Source: Agromyces subbeticus DSM 16689 (lineage in GTDB: Bacteria > Actinomycetota > Actinomycetes > Actinomycetales > Microbacteriaceae). From it: a stretch of DNA of 64,000 nucleotides. The translations under genes were made by a program, and so were the position numbers. The notes below the pieces were generated by a model, which was not told where the DNA came from, made no database searches, and saw nothing but the letters and a program-made list of their open reading frames with translations. The DNA lies in the NCBI RefSeq assembly GCF_000421565.1, contig NZ_ATXG01000008.1:1-64000 (forward strand), in the 5' to 3' direction. The stretch's first letter is position 1; every line of letters begins with the position of its first letter. Positions 53,916-63,711 of the stretch are shown here, piece after piece.

Positions 53916-54593
53916 TCACTCGACCGGCGGAACCGGCACCTCGTGCTCGTAGGCGAACACCACGAGCTGCACGCGATCGCGCAGCCCGAGCTTGGCGAGG
54001 ATGCGGCTGACGTGCGTCTTGACCGTCGCCTCCGAGAGGAACTCGGATGCCGCGATCTCGCCGTTGCTGAGCCCGCGTGCCGCCAGCGCGAAGATCTCCC
54101 GCTCGCGCGGGGTCAGCTCCGACCACGCCGCGGGCGCCGGGCGGCGACCGCTCCCCCGGCCGACGTGCGCGAAGAGCGCGCGGGTCGCAGCCGCGGCGAT
54201 CACCTGGTTGCCCTGGTGCACCGTGCGAACCGCCGCGAGCAGGAACTCGGGGTCGGCGTCCTTCAGCACGAATCCGCTCGCACCCGCGCGAATCGCCCGC
54301 GCCGCGTTCTCGTCGAGGTCGAAGGTCGTGAGCACGAGCACGCGCGGCGGTGCGACGCCGTCGCGATCGGCGGCGGCGAGGATCTGCTCGGTCGCGGCGA
54401 TGCCGTCTTGCGCCGGCATCCGCACGTCCATGAGCACGACATCGGGGCGCTCGCGACGGGCGAGCTCGACGCCCGCGACGCCGTCACCGGCGTCGCCGAC
54501 GACCTCGAGATCGGGTTGGGATTCGAGCAGCATGCGCACACCGGCGCGGAACAGGGCCTGGTCGTCGACGAGCGCGACGCGGATGCCGCTCAC
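53916..54593 (-). CDS. NarL-family response regulator
   Basis: A 225-residue regulator. The receiver domain has VALVDDQALFRAG and the phospho-acceptor Asp in VVLMDVRMP (about 54). The LuxR-type helix-turn-helix is LTPREREIFALAARGLSNGEIA...SEATVKTHVSRIL. Its start overlaps the kinase gene. It probably controls the ABC exporter genes just downstream. Confidence 0.93.
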   Translation of the reverse strand: MSGIRVALVDDQALFRAGVRMLLESQPDLEVVGDAGDGVAGVELARRERPDVVLMDVRMPAQDGIAATEQILAAADRDGVAPPRVLVLTTFDLDENAARAIRAGASGFVLKDADPEFLLAAVRTVHQGNQVIAAAATRALFAHVGRGSGRRPAPAAWSELTPREREIFALAARGLSNGEIAASEFLSEATVKTHVSRILAKLGLRDRVQLVVFAYEHEVPVPPVE

Positions 54594-55801
54594 GCGAGCC
54601 TGCTCGTCTGTGCGGGGATGCGGGCCATCAGCCAGAACATGCCGTCATCACCGGCCTCGACCCGCAGGGTACCTCCGGCGAGTTGCGCGCGTTCGCGCAT
54701 GCCGGGGATGCCGTGCCGGAACGCATGCGACTCGGGCGCCGCGGCATCCGCTCGCCTGGCGTTCACGAGCGTGACCGCGACGCCGTCGGCGTCCCAGGCG
54801 AAGGTGAGGTGCACCGGTTCGGTGACGTCTCCGTGTCGAAGTGCATTGGTGAGGCCTTCCTGGGCGATTCGGTACACGGCGATCTGATGCCCGGTGCCGA
54901 GCTGCAGGCGCGCGCCGGTCTCGGTGAAGCGCACGTCGAGGCCCGCGGAACGCACCTGATCGAGCAGCTCGTCGAGATCGTCGAGCACGGGCTGCGGCGC
55001 TCCGGCCTCGTCGTGGCGCAGTTCGGCGAGCAGCAGGCGAACGTCGCCGAGCGCACCGCGCGCCACGCCGGCGATCGTGCCGAGCGCGTCGACGGCCGAT
55101 TGCGGGCGCGCGGCGGCGGCGAAGCGCGCGCCGTCGGCCTGTGCGATGACCACCGCGAGCGAGTGCGCGACGACGTCGTGCATGTCGCGCGCGATGCGGT
55201 TGCGCTCCTGCTCGACGACGTAGCGGTACTCGACGAGCTCGCGCTCGCGGTTGGCGGTCTCCTCGCGGCGGCGCACCTCCCGCGTGTCGCGCACGGAACG
55301 CACGAGGAGCCCGGCGGTCCACGCGAGCACGAGCACGGCGATCGACGCGACCAGAAGAACGACCGACAGGATGAACGTGCTGACGGCGTCTTGACCCGCG
55401 AAGCCGGCGCTGTCGAACAGCGGTTTGACGACCGCGAGGTACGCCGTCGCGAGCAGCGCGCCAGCGCCGGCCGAGGCCAGGCCCAGCCACTTCACGAGGC
55501 GGCCGCCATGCGCGGCCGTGGAGTACAGCACCCCGATCACCGCGGCGTCGTAGAGCTGGAGATCGCGCAGCATCAGCATCTGCGAGAGCGCGGCGACCCA
55601 GGCGACGCCGAGCGACCAGGCGGGTGAGAACCGGCGAACGGCGAGGGCGCCGGTGAACGCCGCGAGCACCGCGATGTCCGCCCAGCCGCCGAGCGCCGCG
55701 AAGGGAGAGCACACGAGCGCGAACACGCCGGCGAGCACGATGTCGGTCGTGAGCTTCGCGCGGCTGATCGTGGTGGGCACCGATCCACCGTACGCGCTCA
55801 C
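54590..55801 (-). CDS. Sensor histidine kinase, HisKA_3 type
   Basis: A 403-residue kinase. Five or so N-terminal helices form a membrane sensor without a large external domain. The phospho-acceptor His is in RNRIARDMHDVVAHSLAVVIAQ (about 208). The ATPase domain has RIAQEGLTNALRHG and HGIPGMRERAQLAGG. The intramembrane-sensing layout next to an ABC exporter is typical of antibiotic or envelope-stress systems. Confidence 0.9.
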   Translation of the reverse strand: MSAYGGSVPTTISRAKLTTDIVLAGVFALVCSPFAALGGWADIAVLAAFTGALAVRRFSPAWSLGVAWVAALSQMLMLRDLQLYDAAVIGVLYSTAAHGGRLVKWLGLASAGAGALLATAYLAVVKPLFDSAGFAGQDAVSTFILSVVLLVASIAVLVLAWTAGLLVRSVRDTREVRRREETANRERELVEYRYVVEQERNRIARDMHDVVAHSLAVVIAQADGARFAAAARPQSAVDALGTIAGVARGALGDVRLLLAELRHDEAGAPQPVLDDLDELLDQVRSAGLDVRFTETGARLQLGTGHQIAVYRIAQEGLTNALRHGDVTEPVHLTFAWDADGVAVTLVNARRADAAAPESHAFRHGIPGMRERAQLAGGTLRVEAGDDGMFWLMARIPAQTSRLA

Positions 55802-55896
55802 GAACGCGAGAAGCTCAGCGGGCGCGCGGAATCATCCTCGAGTCGTACGCGAGAGGGTCGCGGCGCCGGGGCGGACGCGCCCCACAGCAGCGAACA

Positions 55897-56790
55897 TCAG
55901 AACCCGAGGCGCCCGAGCTGCTTCGGGTCGCGCTGCCACTCCTTGGCGACCTTCACGTGCAGCGCAAGGTGCACCTTGCGGCCGAGCAAGCCTTCGATCT
56001 GCGCCCGAGCGGTCGTGCCGACCTCGCGCAGGCGCGAGCCGCCCTTGCCGATGATGATGCCCTTCTGACTGTCGCGCTCGACGTAGAGGTTCGCGTAGAT
56101 CTCGAGCAGGTCTTTGTCGTCGCGCTCGATCATGTCGTCGACCGTGACCGCGATCGAATGCGGCAGTTCGTCGGAGACACCCTCGAGCGCGGCCTCGCGG
56201 ATGAATTCGGCGATGCGCTCGGCCGGGTCTTCGTCGGTGATGGTCTCGGCCGGGTACAGCGGCTGCTCCGACTCGGGCAGGAGCGCCAGCAGTTCGGCGA
56301 CGAGCACGTCGAGCTGCTCGCCGCGGGGGGCCGAAACGGGGATGATCGCCGCCCACTCGCGGAGCTCCGACACGGCGAGCAGGTGCTCGGCGATCTGCTT
56401 CTTCGACGCGGCATCCGTCTTCGTGACGATCGCGACCTTCTTGGCGCGCGGGTAGTGCTCGAGCTGCTCGTTGATGAATCGGTCGCCCGGGCCGATCGGC
56501 TCGTTCGCCGGCACGCAGAACGCGATGACGTCGACGTCGCCGAGCGTGGACTGCACGAGGGAGTTGAGACGCTCGCCGAGCAGGGTGCGCGGCCGGTGCA
56601 GCCCCGGGGTGTCGACGAGGATCAGCTGCCCGTTCTCGCGGTGCACGATGCCGCGGATGGCGCGGCGCGTCGTCTGCGGCTTCGAACTCGTGATCGCCAC
56701 CTTCTCGCCGACGAGCGCATTGGTCAGCGTCGACTTGCCGACGTTCGGCCGCCCCACGAATGAGACGAATCCGGCACGGTACTCAGCCAC
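55897..56790 (-). CDS. era: GTPase Era
   Basis: A 297-residue GTPase needed for 30S maturation: G1 GRPNVGKS, G3 DTPG, G4 TKTD and the KH domain with IIIGKGGSRLREVG. The GTG 56790 is chosen since GGAAGGA lies seven bases upstream; the ATG 56805 would place the start inside the CBS gene. Its first codons overlap the CBS-protein stop. Confidence 0.95.
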   Translation of the reverse strand: MAEYRAGFVSFVGRPNVGKSTLTNALVGEKVAITSSKPQTTRRAIRGIVHRENGQLILVDTPGLHRPRTLLGERLNSLVQSTLGDVDVIAFCVPANEPIGPGDRFINEQLEHYPRAKKVAIVTKTDAASKKQIAEHLLAVSELREWAAIIPVSAPRGEQLDVLVAELLALLPESEQPLYPAETITDEDPAERIAEFIREAALEGVSDELPHSIAVTVDDMIERDDKDLLEIYANLYVERDSQKGIIIGKGGSRLREVGTTARAQIEGLLGRKVHLALHVKVAKEWQRDPKQLGRLGF

Positions 56791-58099
56791 GGCTGTTCCT
56801 TCCATCGGTGTCGCTCGATTCGAACGCGCTCTGCACGTCGATGAGCGCCTGATCGCGTTCGACGAGGATCGTCGAGATGCGCTTGCGCCGGCCCTCGGTG
56901 CGCTCGGCCTCGAGCACGAGGCCCGAGACGGTGACCCGTTCGCCGGGCTGCGCCAGCCGACCGAGCTCCTTCGCCAGCAGGCCACCGGCCGAGTCGACGT
57001 CTTCGTCTTCGATGTCGAGCCCGAAGAGCTCGCCGAGTTCGTCGATCGGGAGCCGCGCGTTCACGCGGAACCGGCCCTCGCCGAGTTCTTCGACCTGGGC
57101 GGCTTCACGGTCGTACTCGTCGGAGATATCGCCCACAAGCTCTTCGATGACGTCTTCGAGGGTGACGAGACCCGCGATGCCGCCGTATTCGTCGACGACC
57201 ATCGCGAGGTGGTTCGACTCGAGCTGCATCTGGCGCAGCAGGGCGTCGGCCTTCATCGACTCGGGCACGAAGAGTGCAGGGCGCACGAGCTCGCCGACCG
57301 TGAGCCCCTCGGCGTCGAGCGGGCGCTCGAACCCGAGCCGGGCGAGGTCGCGCAGGTAGAGCACGCCGGTCACGTCGTCGGCATCGCGCTCGATCACCGG
57401 GATGCGCGAGTACCCGGCGTTCAGGAACACGGCCATTGCGTGCTGCAAGTGCGCCGACGACTCGATCGTGACCATGTCGGTGCGCGGCACCATCACCTCG
57501 CGCACGACGGTGTCGTTGAACTCGAAGATGGAGTGGATCAGTTCGCGATCGCCCTCTTCGAGCACGTCGAGCTCGGTGGCCTCGTCGACCATGCTGAGCA
57601 GTTGCTCTTCACTCGAGACCCCCGCGAAGCGGATGCGGCCCGGCGTCACCCGGTTGCCGAGGGTGACGAGCGCGTTCGCCAAGGGGCCGAGCAGCACCCG
57701 CAGGAAGTGCACGAGCGGCGCCGTGAGCTGCAGCACTCGCGTGGCGTTGACGCGCCCCACACTGCGAGGGCTCGCGCCGACGAGCACGAACGACACCGCG
57801 GTCATGATGAGCGCCGCGAACAGCAGCACGAGCCACACGTTGTCGAAGAACGACGTGAAGGCGAGCGTCACGAGCACGGCCGCGGTCGTCTCGGCGATGA
57901 TGCGCATGAAGTTGACGGCGTTGACGTGCGCGCCGGTGTCGTCGGCGATCGCCAGCAGCGAGCGCCGGGCGCGGGACTCGAGCGCGAGCTCGGTCACGTC
58001 GGCTCGTGAGCTCGATGCGATCGCCGAATCGACGGCGGCCATGAGCCCGCCGAAGGCGACGAGCACGAGAGCCGCGCCGAGGAAGAGCCAGGGCTGCAT
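56783..58099 (-). CDS. CNNM/CorC-type CBS-domain membrane protein
   Basis: A 438-residue protein: an N-terminal CNNM/DUF21 membrane domain with four helices, two CBS domains (REVMVPRTDMVTI; MVVDEYGGIAGLVTLEDVIEELVGDI) and a CorC_HlyC domain at the C-terminus. Linked to Mg2+ or Co2+ efflux. Conserved neighbour of ybeY and era. Confidence 0.93.
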   Translation of the reverse strand: MQPWLFLGAALVLVAFGGLMAAVDSAIASSSRADVTELALESRARRSLLAIADDTGAHVNAVNFMRIIAETTAAVLVTLAFTSFFDNVWLVLLFAALIMTAVSFVLVGASPRSVGRVNATRVLQLTAPLVHFLRVLLGPLANALVTLGNRVTPGRIRFAGVSSEEQLLSMVDEATELDVLEEGDRELIHSIFEFNDTVVREVMVPRTDMVTIESSAHLQHAMAVFLNAGYSRIPVIERDADDVTGVLYLRDLARLGFERPLDAEGLTVGELVRPALFVPESMKADALLRQMQLESNHLAMVVDEYGGIAGLVTLEDVIEELVGDISDEYDREAAQVEELGEGRFRVNARLPIDELGELFGLDIEDEDVDSAGGLLAKELGRLAQPGERVTVSGLVLEAERTEGRRKRISTILVERDQALIDVQSAFESSDTDGRNSRG

Positions 58100-58100
58100 G

Positions 58101-58562
58101 TCAGCGGCGCCGCTCCTGCATGGAGAAGCCGACCAGGATGTCGCGCTGGATGCCGAACATCTCTTTCTCTTCATCGGGCTCGGCGTGGTCGAAGCCGAGC
58201 AGGTGGAGGATGCCGTGGGTCGTGAGCAGCATCAGTTCGTCGACGAGCGGATGCCCCGCTGCACGCGCCTGGGCCTCGGCCACCTGCGGGCACAGCACGA
58301 CGTCGCCGAGCAGCCCGGGAGGCGTCGGCGACTCTTCAGTGCCGGGGCGCAACTCGTCCATGGGGAAGCTCAGCACGTCGGTGGGGCCGGGCTCGTCCAT
58401 CCACTGCACGTGCAGTTGCTCCATGGCGCCCTCGTCGACGAGCACGATCGCGAGCTCTGCATCGGGGTGCACGTGCATCGCGTCGAGCGCGTAGACGGCG
58501 AGCCGCTGGATGGCGGCCTCGTCGACCTCGATCGCCGATTCGTTGTTGATCTCGATGCTCAC
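58101..58562 (-). CDS. ybeY: rRNA maturation RNase YbeY
   Basis: A 153-residue zinc endoribonuclease for 16S rRNA 3'-end processing. The metal motif [11 protein letters not shown] is intact; DVLSFPMDE is also typical. GTG 58562. Confidence 0.95.
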   Translation of the reverse strand: MSIEINNESAIEVDEAAIQRLAVYALDAMHVHPDAELAIVLVDEGAMEQLHVQWMDEPGPTDVLSFPMDELRPGTEESPTPPGLLGDVVLCPQVAEAQARAAGHPLVDELMLLTTHGILHLLGFDHAEPDEEKEMFGIQRDILVGFSMQERRR

Positions 58563-58584
58563 GACGTGAACCTCTCCGTCTCGC

Positions 58585-59679
58585 TCAGTTCGACTTGCGC
58601 GGCAGGTGGTCGCGCGGACCCTGGTGGCCGCGCCGCTCGGCGCGGTTCGCGAACTCTCGCGCCTGATCGCGTTCGAATCGCTGCGCCTGCTGACGTGCGT
58701 CGTATTCGGTGTAGGCGTCGACGATGCGGCCGACGAGCGTGTGCCGCACGACGTCGTCGCTCGTCAGGCGCACGAACTCGATGTCATCGACGCGGTCGAG
58801 GATGCGGGTCACGAGCCGCAGACCGCTCGCGCCGCCCGGCAGGTCGATCTGGGTGATGTCGCCCGTGACGACCATCTGCGAGCCGAAGCCGAGCCGCGTG
58901 AGGAACATCTTCATCTGCTCGGGCGTGGTGTTCTGCGCCTCGTCGAGCACGACGAACGAGTCGTTCAGCGTGCGCCCGCGCATGTAGGCGAGGGGCGCGA
59001 CCTCGACCGTGCCCGACGCGAGCAGCTTCGGCACGAGCTCGGGGTCCATCATCTCGTTGAGCGCGTCGTAGAGCGGCCGCAGGTACGGGTCGATCTTGTC
59101 GGTGAGCGTGCCGGGCAGGAAGCCGAGTCGCTCGCCGGCTTCGACCGCCGGCCGCGTCAGGATGATGCGGCTGACCTCTTTGCGCTGCAGCGCCTGAACG
59201 GCCTTCGCCATCGCCAGGTAGGTCTTGCCGGTGCCGGCGGGGCCGATGCCGAACACGATGGTGTGTTCGTCGATGGCGTCGACGTAGCGGCGCTGCCCCT
59301 CGGTCTTCGGCCGGATGGTCTTGCCCCGGCTCGAGACGATGACCTGCCCGAGCAGTTCGGACGGCTTGGCATTCGGATCGGCGTCGAGCATGCGGGCCGA
59401 GCTCCTCACTTCGGTGGGTGTCGGATCTTGCCCGCCCCGAACGAGCTCGAGCAGTTCTTCGATCAGGCGCCGCACGTGCATGCGGCCGTCGACATCGCCG
59501 CGGATGGCGATCTCGTTGCCGCGCACGTGCACCTGCACGTCGGGGTATTCGCGCTGCACCTGCGTGAGCAGGCGGTCTTGCGGGCCGAGCAGGCGCACCA
59601 TCGCGATGCCGTCGATGCTGAGCCGTTCCTCGTCGGCCGGCGCGGACTGCTCGGCGTCATCGCCGATCGCGTCACTCAC
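58585..59679 (-). CDS. phoH: PhoH-like ATPase
   Basis: A 364-residue ATPase. A KH-like N-terminal region ([21 protein letters not shown]) precedes the P-loop GPAGTGKT (about 148) and [10 protein letters not shown], with [16 protein letters not shown] between. Often coupled with YbeY. GTG 59679 overlaps the HIT gene. Confidence 0.93.
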   Translation of the reverse strand: MSDAIGDDAEQSAPADEERLSIDGIAMVRLLGPQDRLLTQVQREYPDVQVHVRGNEIAIRGDVDGRMHVRRLIEELLELVRGGQDPTPTEVRSSARMLDADPNAKPSELLGQVIVSSRGKTIRPKTEGQRRYVDAIDEHTIVFGIGPAGTGKTYLAMAKAVQALQRKEVSRIILTRPAVEAGERLGFLPGTLTDKIDPYLRPLYDALNEMMDPELVPKLLASGTVEVAPLAYMRGRTLNDSFVVLDEAQNTTPEQMKMFLTRLGFGSQMVVTGDITQIDLPGGASGLRLVTRILDRVDDIEFVRLTSDDVVRHTLVGRIVDAYTEYDARQQAQRFERDQAREFANRAERRGHQGPRDHLPRKSN

Positions 59680-60034
59680 CGGCAAGCGTCGCCTCCTCGA
59701 GGCCACCCGCGAGCACGTGCGCGTGCACGTGGAACACGGTCTGGCCGGCAGCGGCGCCTGTGTTGAAGACGAGCCGGAACTGGCCGTCGGAGAGCTCTTC
59801 GGCGACCGAGCGGGCGACCGCGACGAGTTCGGCGAGCAGGCCTGGGTCGCCCTCGGCGAGCTCGACGACATCGCGATAGGTGCCGGCCTTCGGGGTGACG
59901 ACGACGTGCACGGGCGCCTTCGGCGCGATGTCACGGAACGCGATGACCCGATCGGTCTCTGCGACGAAGCTCGCGGGGATCTCTCGGGCGGCGATGCGCT
60001 CGAAGAGGGTCGGTTCTGCGCGGGACTCGGTCAT
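59672..60034 (-). CDS. HIT-family nucleotide hydrolase
   Basis: A 120-residue HIT protein; the motif FHVHAHVLAG contains the catalytic His triad. Hydrolyses nucleoside phosphoramidates or related compounds. Overlaps phoH by 8 bp. Confidence 0.93.
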   Translation of the reverse strand: MTESRAEPTLFERIAAREIPASFVAETDRVIAFRDIAPKAPVHVVVTPKAGTYRDVVELAEGDPGLLAELVAVARSVAEELSDGQFRLVFNTGAAAGQTVFHVHAHVLAGGLEEATLAGE

Positions 60035-60058
60035 CCCCCCATCGTAGCGACGGATGCC

Positions 60059-60793
60059 TCACCACCGCCCGAGTGCCGCGTTGAGCACGGCGATCGCGGC
60101 AGGGCCGGCCGTCGAGGTGCGCAGCACGGAGGCACCGAGTCGCACGGGCTCGGCTCCCGCCTCGGTGAGGCGCCCGAGCTCGGCAGGCGTGATGCCGCCC
60201 TCGGGCCCGACGACGAGCGCGATGTCGCGTTCGTCGGGGCGGAGGTCGGTGAGCCGGGTCGACGCGGTCGGTTCGAGCAGCAGCACGCGCTGTCCGTCGA
60301 GCCGGCCAGGGAGCTCAGCCGTCGTGGTGAGCGGTGCCACCGCCGGCAACCACGCCCGAATCGACTGCTTGACGGCCTCGCGCACGATGCTCGCCCATCG
60401 CAGCCTGCCCTTCTCGGCCTTCGCTCCATCCCACCGCGAGACGGAGCGGGCTGCGGCCCACGGCACGATCGCGTCGACGCCGAGCTCGGTCGCGGCCTGC
60501 ACCGCGAGTTCGTCGCGGTCGCCCTTCGCGAGCGCCTGCACGAGCGTGATGCGCGGCGACGACGCCTCGACCGAGACGACCTCGTCGACGATGAGCTCGA
60601 GCTCGCGAGCACCGGTCGAGACGACCTCGCCGGAGACGAGGGTTCCGCGGCCGTCGCCGATCGCGATGCGCTCGCCGGCGCGCACGCGCGACACCGTCAC
60701 GGCATGCCGGGCCTCGTCTCCGGAGAGCACGACGCTGCCGCCGGGCTCGCTGGCGGCGAGATCGAGCGACTCGTCGAGGTAGAGGTGGCTCAC
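60059..60793 (-). CDS. rsmE: 16S rRNA m3U1498 methyltransferase
   Basis: A 244-residue SPOUT methyltransferase with a PUA-like N-terminus (GDEARHAVTVSRVRAGERIAIGDG) and the knot motif LVVGPEGGITPAELGRL and RLGASVLRTSTAGPAAI. Confidence 0.95.
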   Translation of the reverse strand: MSHLYLDESLDLAASEPGGSVVLSGDEARHAVTVSRVRAGERIAIGDGRGTLVSGEVVSTGARELELIVDEVVSVEASSPRITLVQALAKGDRDELAVQAATELGVDAIVPWAAARSVSRWDGAKAEKGRLRWASIVREAVKQSIRAWLPAVAPLTTTAELPGRLDGQRVLLLEPTASTRLTDLRPDERDIALVVGPEGGITPAELGRLTEAGAEPVRLGASVLRTSTAGPAAIAVLNAALGRW

Positions 60794-60805
60794 CGGGGCA
60801 TCCGC

Positions 60806-61906
60806 CTAGCCGAGGAACCGGTCGCGCAGCCGGGCGAAGATGCCCTGCTGGAAGTGGCTGAGCTCGGGCGCGGGAGCCTTCTTCGCCGCGGCGAACTGCT
60901 GCATGAGCTCACGCTCCTTCGACGAGAGCTTCGTGGGCGTCACGACCTGCACGCCGACCTTGAGGTCGCCGCGGCCGGCTCCGCGAAGGCGCGACACGCC
61001 CCGGTCCTTCACCGTGAGGATCTCGCCGCTCTGCAGGCCGGCCTTGAGCTCGAGCTCGACGTCGCCGTCGAGCGCGGGGATCGTCGAGTTCGTGCCGAGG
61101 ATCGCGTCGGTCATCGACACTTCGAGCGTGCACAGCAGGTCGTCGCCGTGTCGGCTGAAGACGTCGTGGCTCTTCACCTTGATCTCGAGGTAGAGGTCGC
61201 CGTTCGGTCCGCCGGCCGGGCCGGCCTCGCCGGAACCGGGCATCTGCAGGCGCACGCCCGTGTCGACGCCGGCCGGGATGTCGACGGGCACCGTGCGGCG
61301 CGCGCGAACGCGGCCCTGGCCCTGGCAGGTGACGCACGGCGTGGCGATGACGGTGCCGTAGCCGCGGCAGGTGCCGCACGGGCTCGAGGTCATGACGTTG
61401 CCGAGCAGCGATCGCACCGAGCGCTGGATCGAGCCGGTGCCGTGGCAGATGTCGCACGTCACGGGCGACGTGCCCGGCTGGCAGCACGAGCCGTGACACG
61501 TCTCGCAGGTCACGGCCGTGTCGACCTCGATGTCGCGGTGCGTGCCGAAGATCACCTCGTCGAGGCCGACCTCGACCCGTATGAGCGCGTCCTGACCGCG
61601 CTCGCGTCGTGATCGCGGTCCCCGGCTCTGCTGACCGGCCCCGAAGAAGGTCTCGAAGATGTCGCCGAAGCCGCCGAAGTTCTGGCCGCCGCCGAAGCCG
61701 CCCTGGCCACCGAGGTCGTACTGCTCTCGCTGCCGGGCATCGGAGAGCACGTCGTAGGCGTGCGTGACCTCTTTGAAGCGTTCGGACGCCTCGGCGCCCG
61801 GGTTGACGTCGGGGTGCAGCTCGCGCGCAAGACGACGGTAGGCCTTCTTGATCTCGTCGGGGGTAGCGTCGTGCGAGACGCCGAGGACCTCGTAATGGTC
61901 GGCCAC
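60806..61906 (-). CDS. dnaJ: Chaperone DnaJ
   Basis: A 366-residue co-chaperone. The J domain contains HPDVNPG, then a Gly/Phe-rich segment and four zinc repeats (CETCHGSCC, CDICHGTG, CGTCRGYG and CVTCQGQG). In the first repeat CxxCxGxG reads CETCHGSCC, a variant. Transcribed with hrcA upstream; no dnaK is in the window, so this is the DnaJ2-type operon. Confidence 0.95.
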   Translation of the reverse strand: MADHYEVLGVSHDATPDEIKKAYRRLARELHPDVNPGAEASERFKEVTHAYDVLSDARQREQYDLGGQGGFGGGQNFGGFGDIFETFFGAGQQSRGPRSRRERGQDALIRVEVGLDEVIFGTHRDIEVDTAVTCETCHGSCCQPGTSPVTCDICHGTGSIQRSVRSLLGNVMTSSPCGTCRGYGTVIATPCVTCQGQGRVRARRTVPVDIPAGVDTGVRLQMPGSGEAGPAGGPNGDLYLEIKVKSHDVFSRHGDDLLCTLEVSMTDAILGTNSTIPALDGDVELELKAGLQSGEILTVKDRGVSRLRGAGRGDLKVGVQVVTPTKLSSKERELMQQFAAAKKAPAPELSHFQQGIFARLRDRFLG

Positions 61907-61979
61907 GGAGGGCTTGTCCTTTCGATTGCCGGAAGTGCCGGTCGGATGCGTTGCCGGTCAGATGCGACGGGCGGCGGGT

Positions 61980-63002
61980 TCAGCTCTCGCCGAGCGTGCG
62001 GGAGAGGTATCGGGCGACGGCGCGAACGGCCGCCATGCTGTTGGAGTAGTCCATGCGTGTGGGCCCGACGATGCCGAGCCTCGAGATGTCGCGACCTGGG
62101 ATCTCGAAGGAACTGGAGACGACCGAGGTCTCGCCGAGGCCGAACGAGGCGTTCTCCCGGCCGATGCGCACGGTCACCGCGTGCTCGTCGGTCGCCATCT
62201 CGCCGAAGAGCTTCAGCAGCACGACCTGTTCTTCGATGGCCTCGATCACGCCGAGGATCGAGCCGGCGAAATCCTGCTCGGTGCGCACGAGGTTCGCCGC
62301 CCCCGCCACGACCAGCCGGTCTTGGCGCTGCGCCCGCGCCTGCTCGGCGAGGGTGGCGGCGAGGGTGTGCAGCAGCGCTGCATGGCGCCGGTCGACGTTG
62401 TCGATCTCGCCCGAGAGCGCCTCGGCCGCATCGGCCATCGCCCGCCCACCGGCGATCTCGTTCAGGCGGGCCCTGAGCTCTCCGAGGGTGTGCTCGTCGA
62501 CGGGGTGCTCGAGCTCGGCGAGCCGCTGTTCGACCTGGCCGGAGTCGGTGATGAGGATGCAGAGCACGCGGTCGGGCGCGAGGGCGATGAGCTCGACGTG
62601 TCGCACGCGCGCGCTGCCGAAGCTCGGGTACTGCACGACCGCGAGCTGATTGGTCAGTTGCGCGATGAGTCGCACGGTGCGGGCGAGCAACTCGTCGAGA
62701 TCGCTCGACTCGCCGAGGAACGTCTCGATCGCCTGGCGCTGAGCCGCGCTCATCGGGCGCACGTCGGTGAGCTGGTCGACGAACACCCGATAGCCCTTGT
62801 CGGTCGGGATGCGGCCCGACGAGGTGTGCGGCGCCGCGATCAGCTCCTCTTCTTCGAGGAGGGCCATGTCGTTTCGGATCGTCGCTGCGGACACGCCGAA
62901 TGCGTGGCGCTCGACGATCGACTTCGAGCCCACGGGTTCGCGCGACGCGACGTAGTCCTGCACGATCGCGCGCAGTACGGCGAGGCTGCGTTCCGAGACC
63001 AT
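61980..63002 (-). CDS. hrcA: Heat-inducible transcription repressor HrcA
   Basis: A 340-residue repressor: N-terminal winged helix (ERSLAVLRAIVQDYVASREPVGSKSIVERHAFGVSAATIRNDM) and the C-terminal HrcA domain. ATG 63002 is preferred. A CIRCE-type operator lies 22 bp upstream, so it is self-regulated. Confidence 0.95.
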   Translation of the reverse strand: MVSERSLAVLRAIVQDYVASREPVGSKSIVERHAFGVSAATIRNDMALLEEEELIAAPHTSSGRIPTDKGYRVFVDQLTDVRPMSAAQRQAIETFLGESSDLDELLARTVRLIAQLTNQLAVVQYPSFGSARVRHVELIALAPDRVLCILITDSGQVEQRLAELEHPVDEHTLGELRARLNEIAGGRAMADAAEALSGEIDNVDRRHAALLHTLAATLAEQARAQRQDRLVVAGAANLVRTEQDFAGSILGVIEAIEEQVVLLKLFGEMATDEHAVTVRIGRENASFGLGETSVVSSSFEIPGRDISRLGIVGPTRMDYSNSMAAVRAVARYLSRTLGES

Positions 63003-63023
63003 GACCCTCGCTTCCGTCGAAAC

Positions 63024-63050
63024 TTGGCACTCGAATCGAGTGACTGCCAA
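63024..63050. promoter_or_regulatory. CIRCE-type HrcA operator (variant)
   Basis: TTGGCACTC-N9-GACTGCCAA, with the outer TTGGCA/TGCCAA arms at the canonical 15-bp distance. The consensus is TTAGCACTC-N9-GAGTGCTAA. A TATGAT -10-like sequence lies upstream on the minus strand. Confidence 0.8.
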
Positions 63051-63198
63051 TCATATCGCGACATCCTGCGACGATGCCGTTGCCAGCTGCGGGGCGGCGG
63101 CGCTACCGTATGGGTATTCCGCGAGTCATCATCTCGGCGACGACCTCATCCATCGCGCGAGACGCGGGTCATCTGAGAACCCCTGAAAGGCACGCACC

Positions 63199-63603
63199 AT
63201 GACCGATCCCAACTCCCCGGCTCCCGATGCCAACGTTCCGCCGCAGCAGCCCGGTGCACCGCAGCCGGTCGCCGCAGCACCGCTCGCTCCCGAGCAAGAC
63301 GTGCAGTGGGGCTCCTTCGCCCACCTGGGCGGCATCCTCGGCCCGCTGCCCGCGCTGATCATCTGGCTGATCTTCAAAGACCGCGGCGCCTTCACCAACA
63401 CCGAGGGCAAAGAAGCGCTGAACTTCCAGATCACGATCTTCATGGCCTACGTCGTCGGCTGGATCCTGACCTTCATCCTCATCGGCGTCGTCGTCGTCTG
63501 GGCTGCCTGGATCCTCAGCGTCGTCTTCTCGATCATCGCCTTCCTGAAGGCGAAAGACGGGCAGCACTACCGCTACCCGTTCGCGATCCGCCTCATCAAG
63601 TAG
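63199..63603 (+). CDS. DUF4870 membrane protein
   Basis: A 134-residue protein: Pro/Ala-rich start (about 1-35), then FAHLGGILGPLPALIIWLI, EGKEALNFQITIF and two more helices. It matches the DUF4870 pattern (Tic20-like fold). Function unknown. ATG 63199 after GAAAGG. Confidence 0.85.
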   Translation: MTDPNSPAPDANVPPQQPGAPQPVAAAPLAPEQDVQWGSFAHLGGILGPLPALIIWLIFKDRGAFTNTEGKEALNFQITIFMAYVVGWILTFILIGVVVVWAAWILSVVFSIIAFLKAKDGQHYRYPFAIRLIK

Positions 63604-63615
63604 CACACGGCACGC

Positions 63616-63649
63616 GAGCGCGCCGGGCAGGTACTCGCCCGGCGCGCTC
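63616..63649 (+). terminator. Terminator between two DUF4870 genes
   Basis: GAGCGCGCCGGGC (63616-63628) pairs with GCCCGGCGCGCTC (63637-63649). Confidence 0.65.
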
Positions 63650-63711
63650 CACTGTGCCAGCATGAAGTTGTTCGACCCCTCGCCCACCGGGCGCCCGATC
63701 AAGGAGACACC

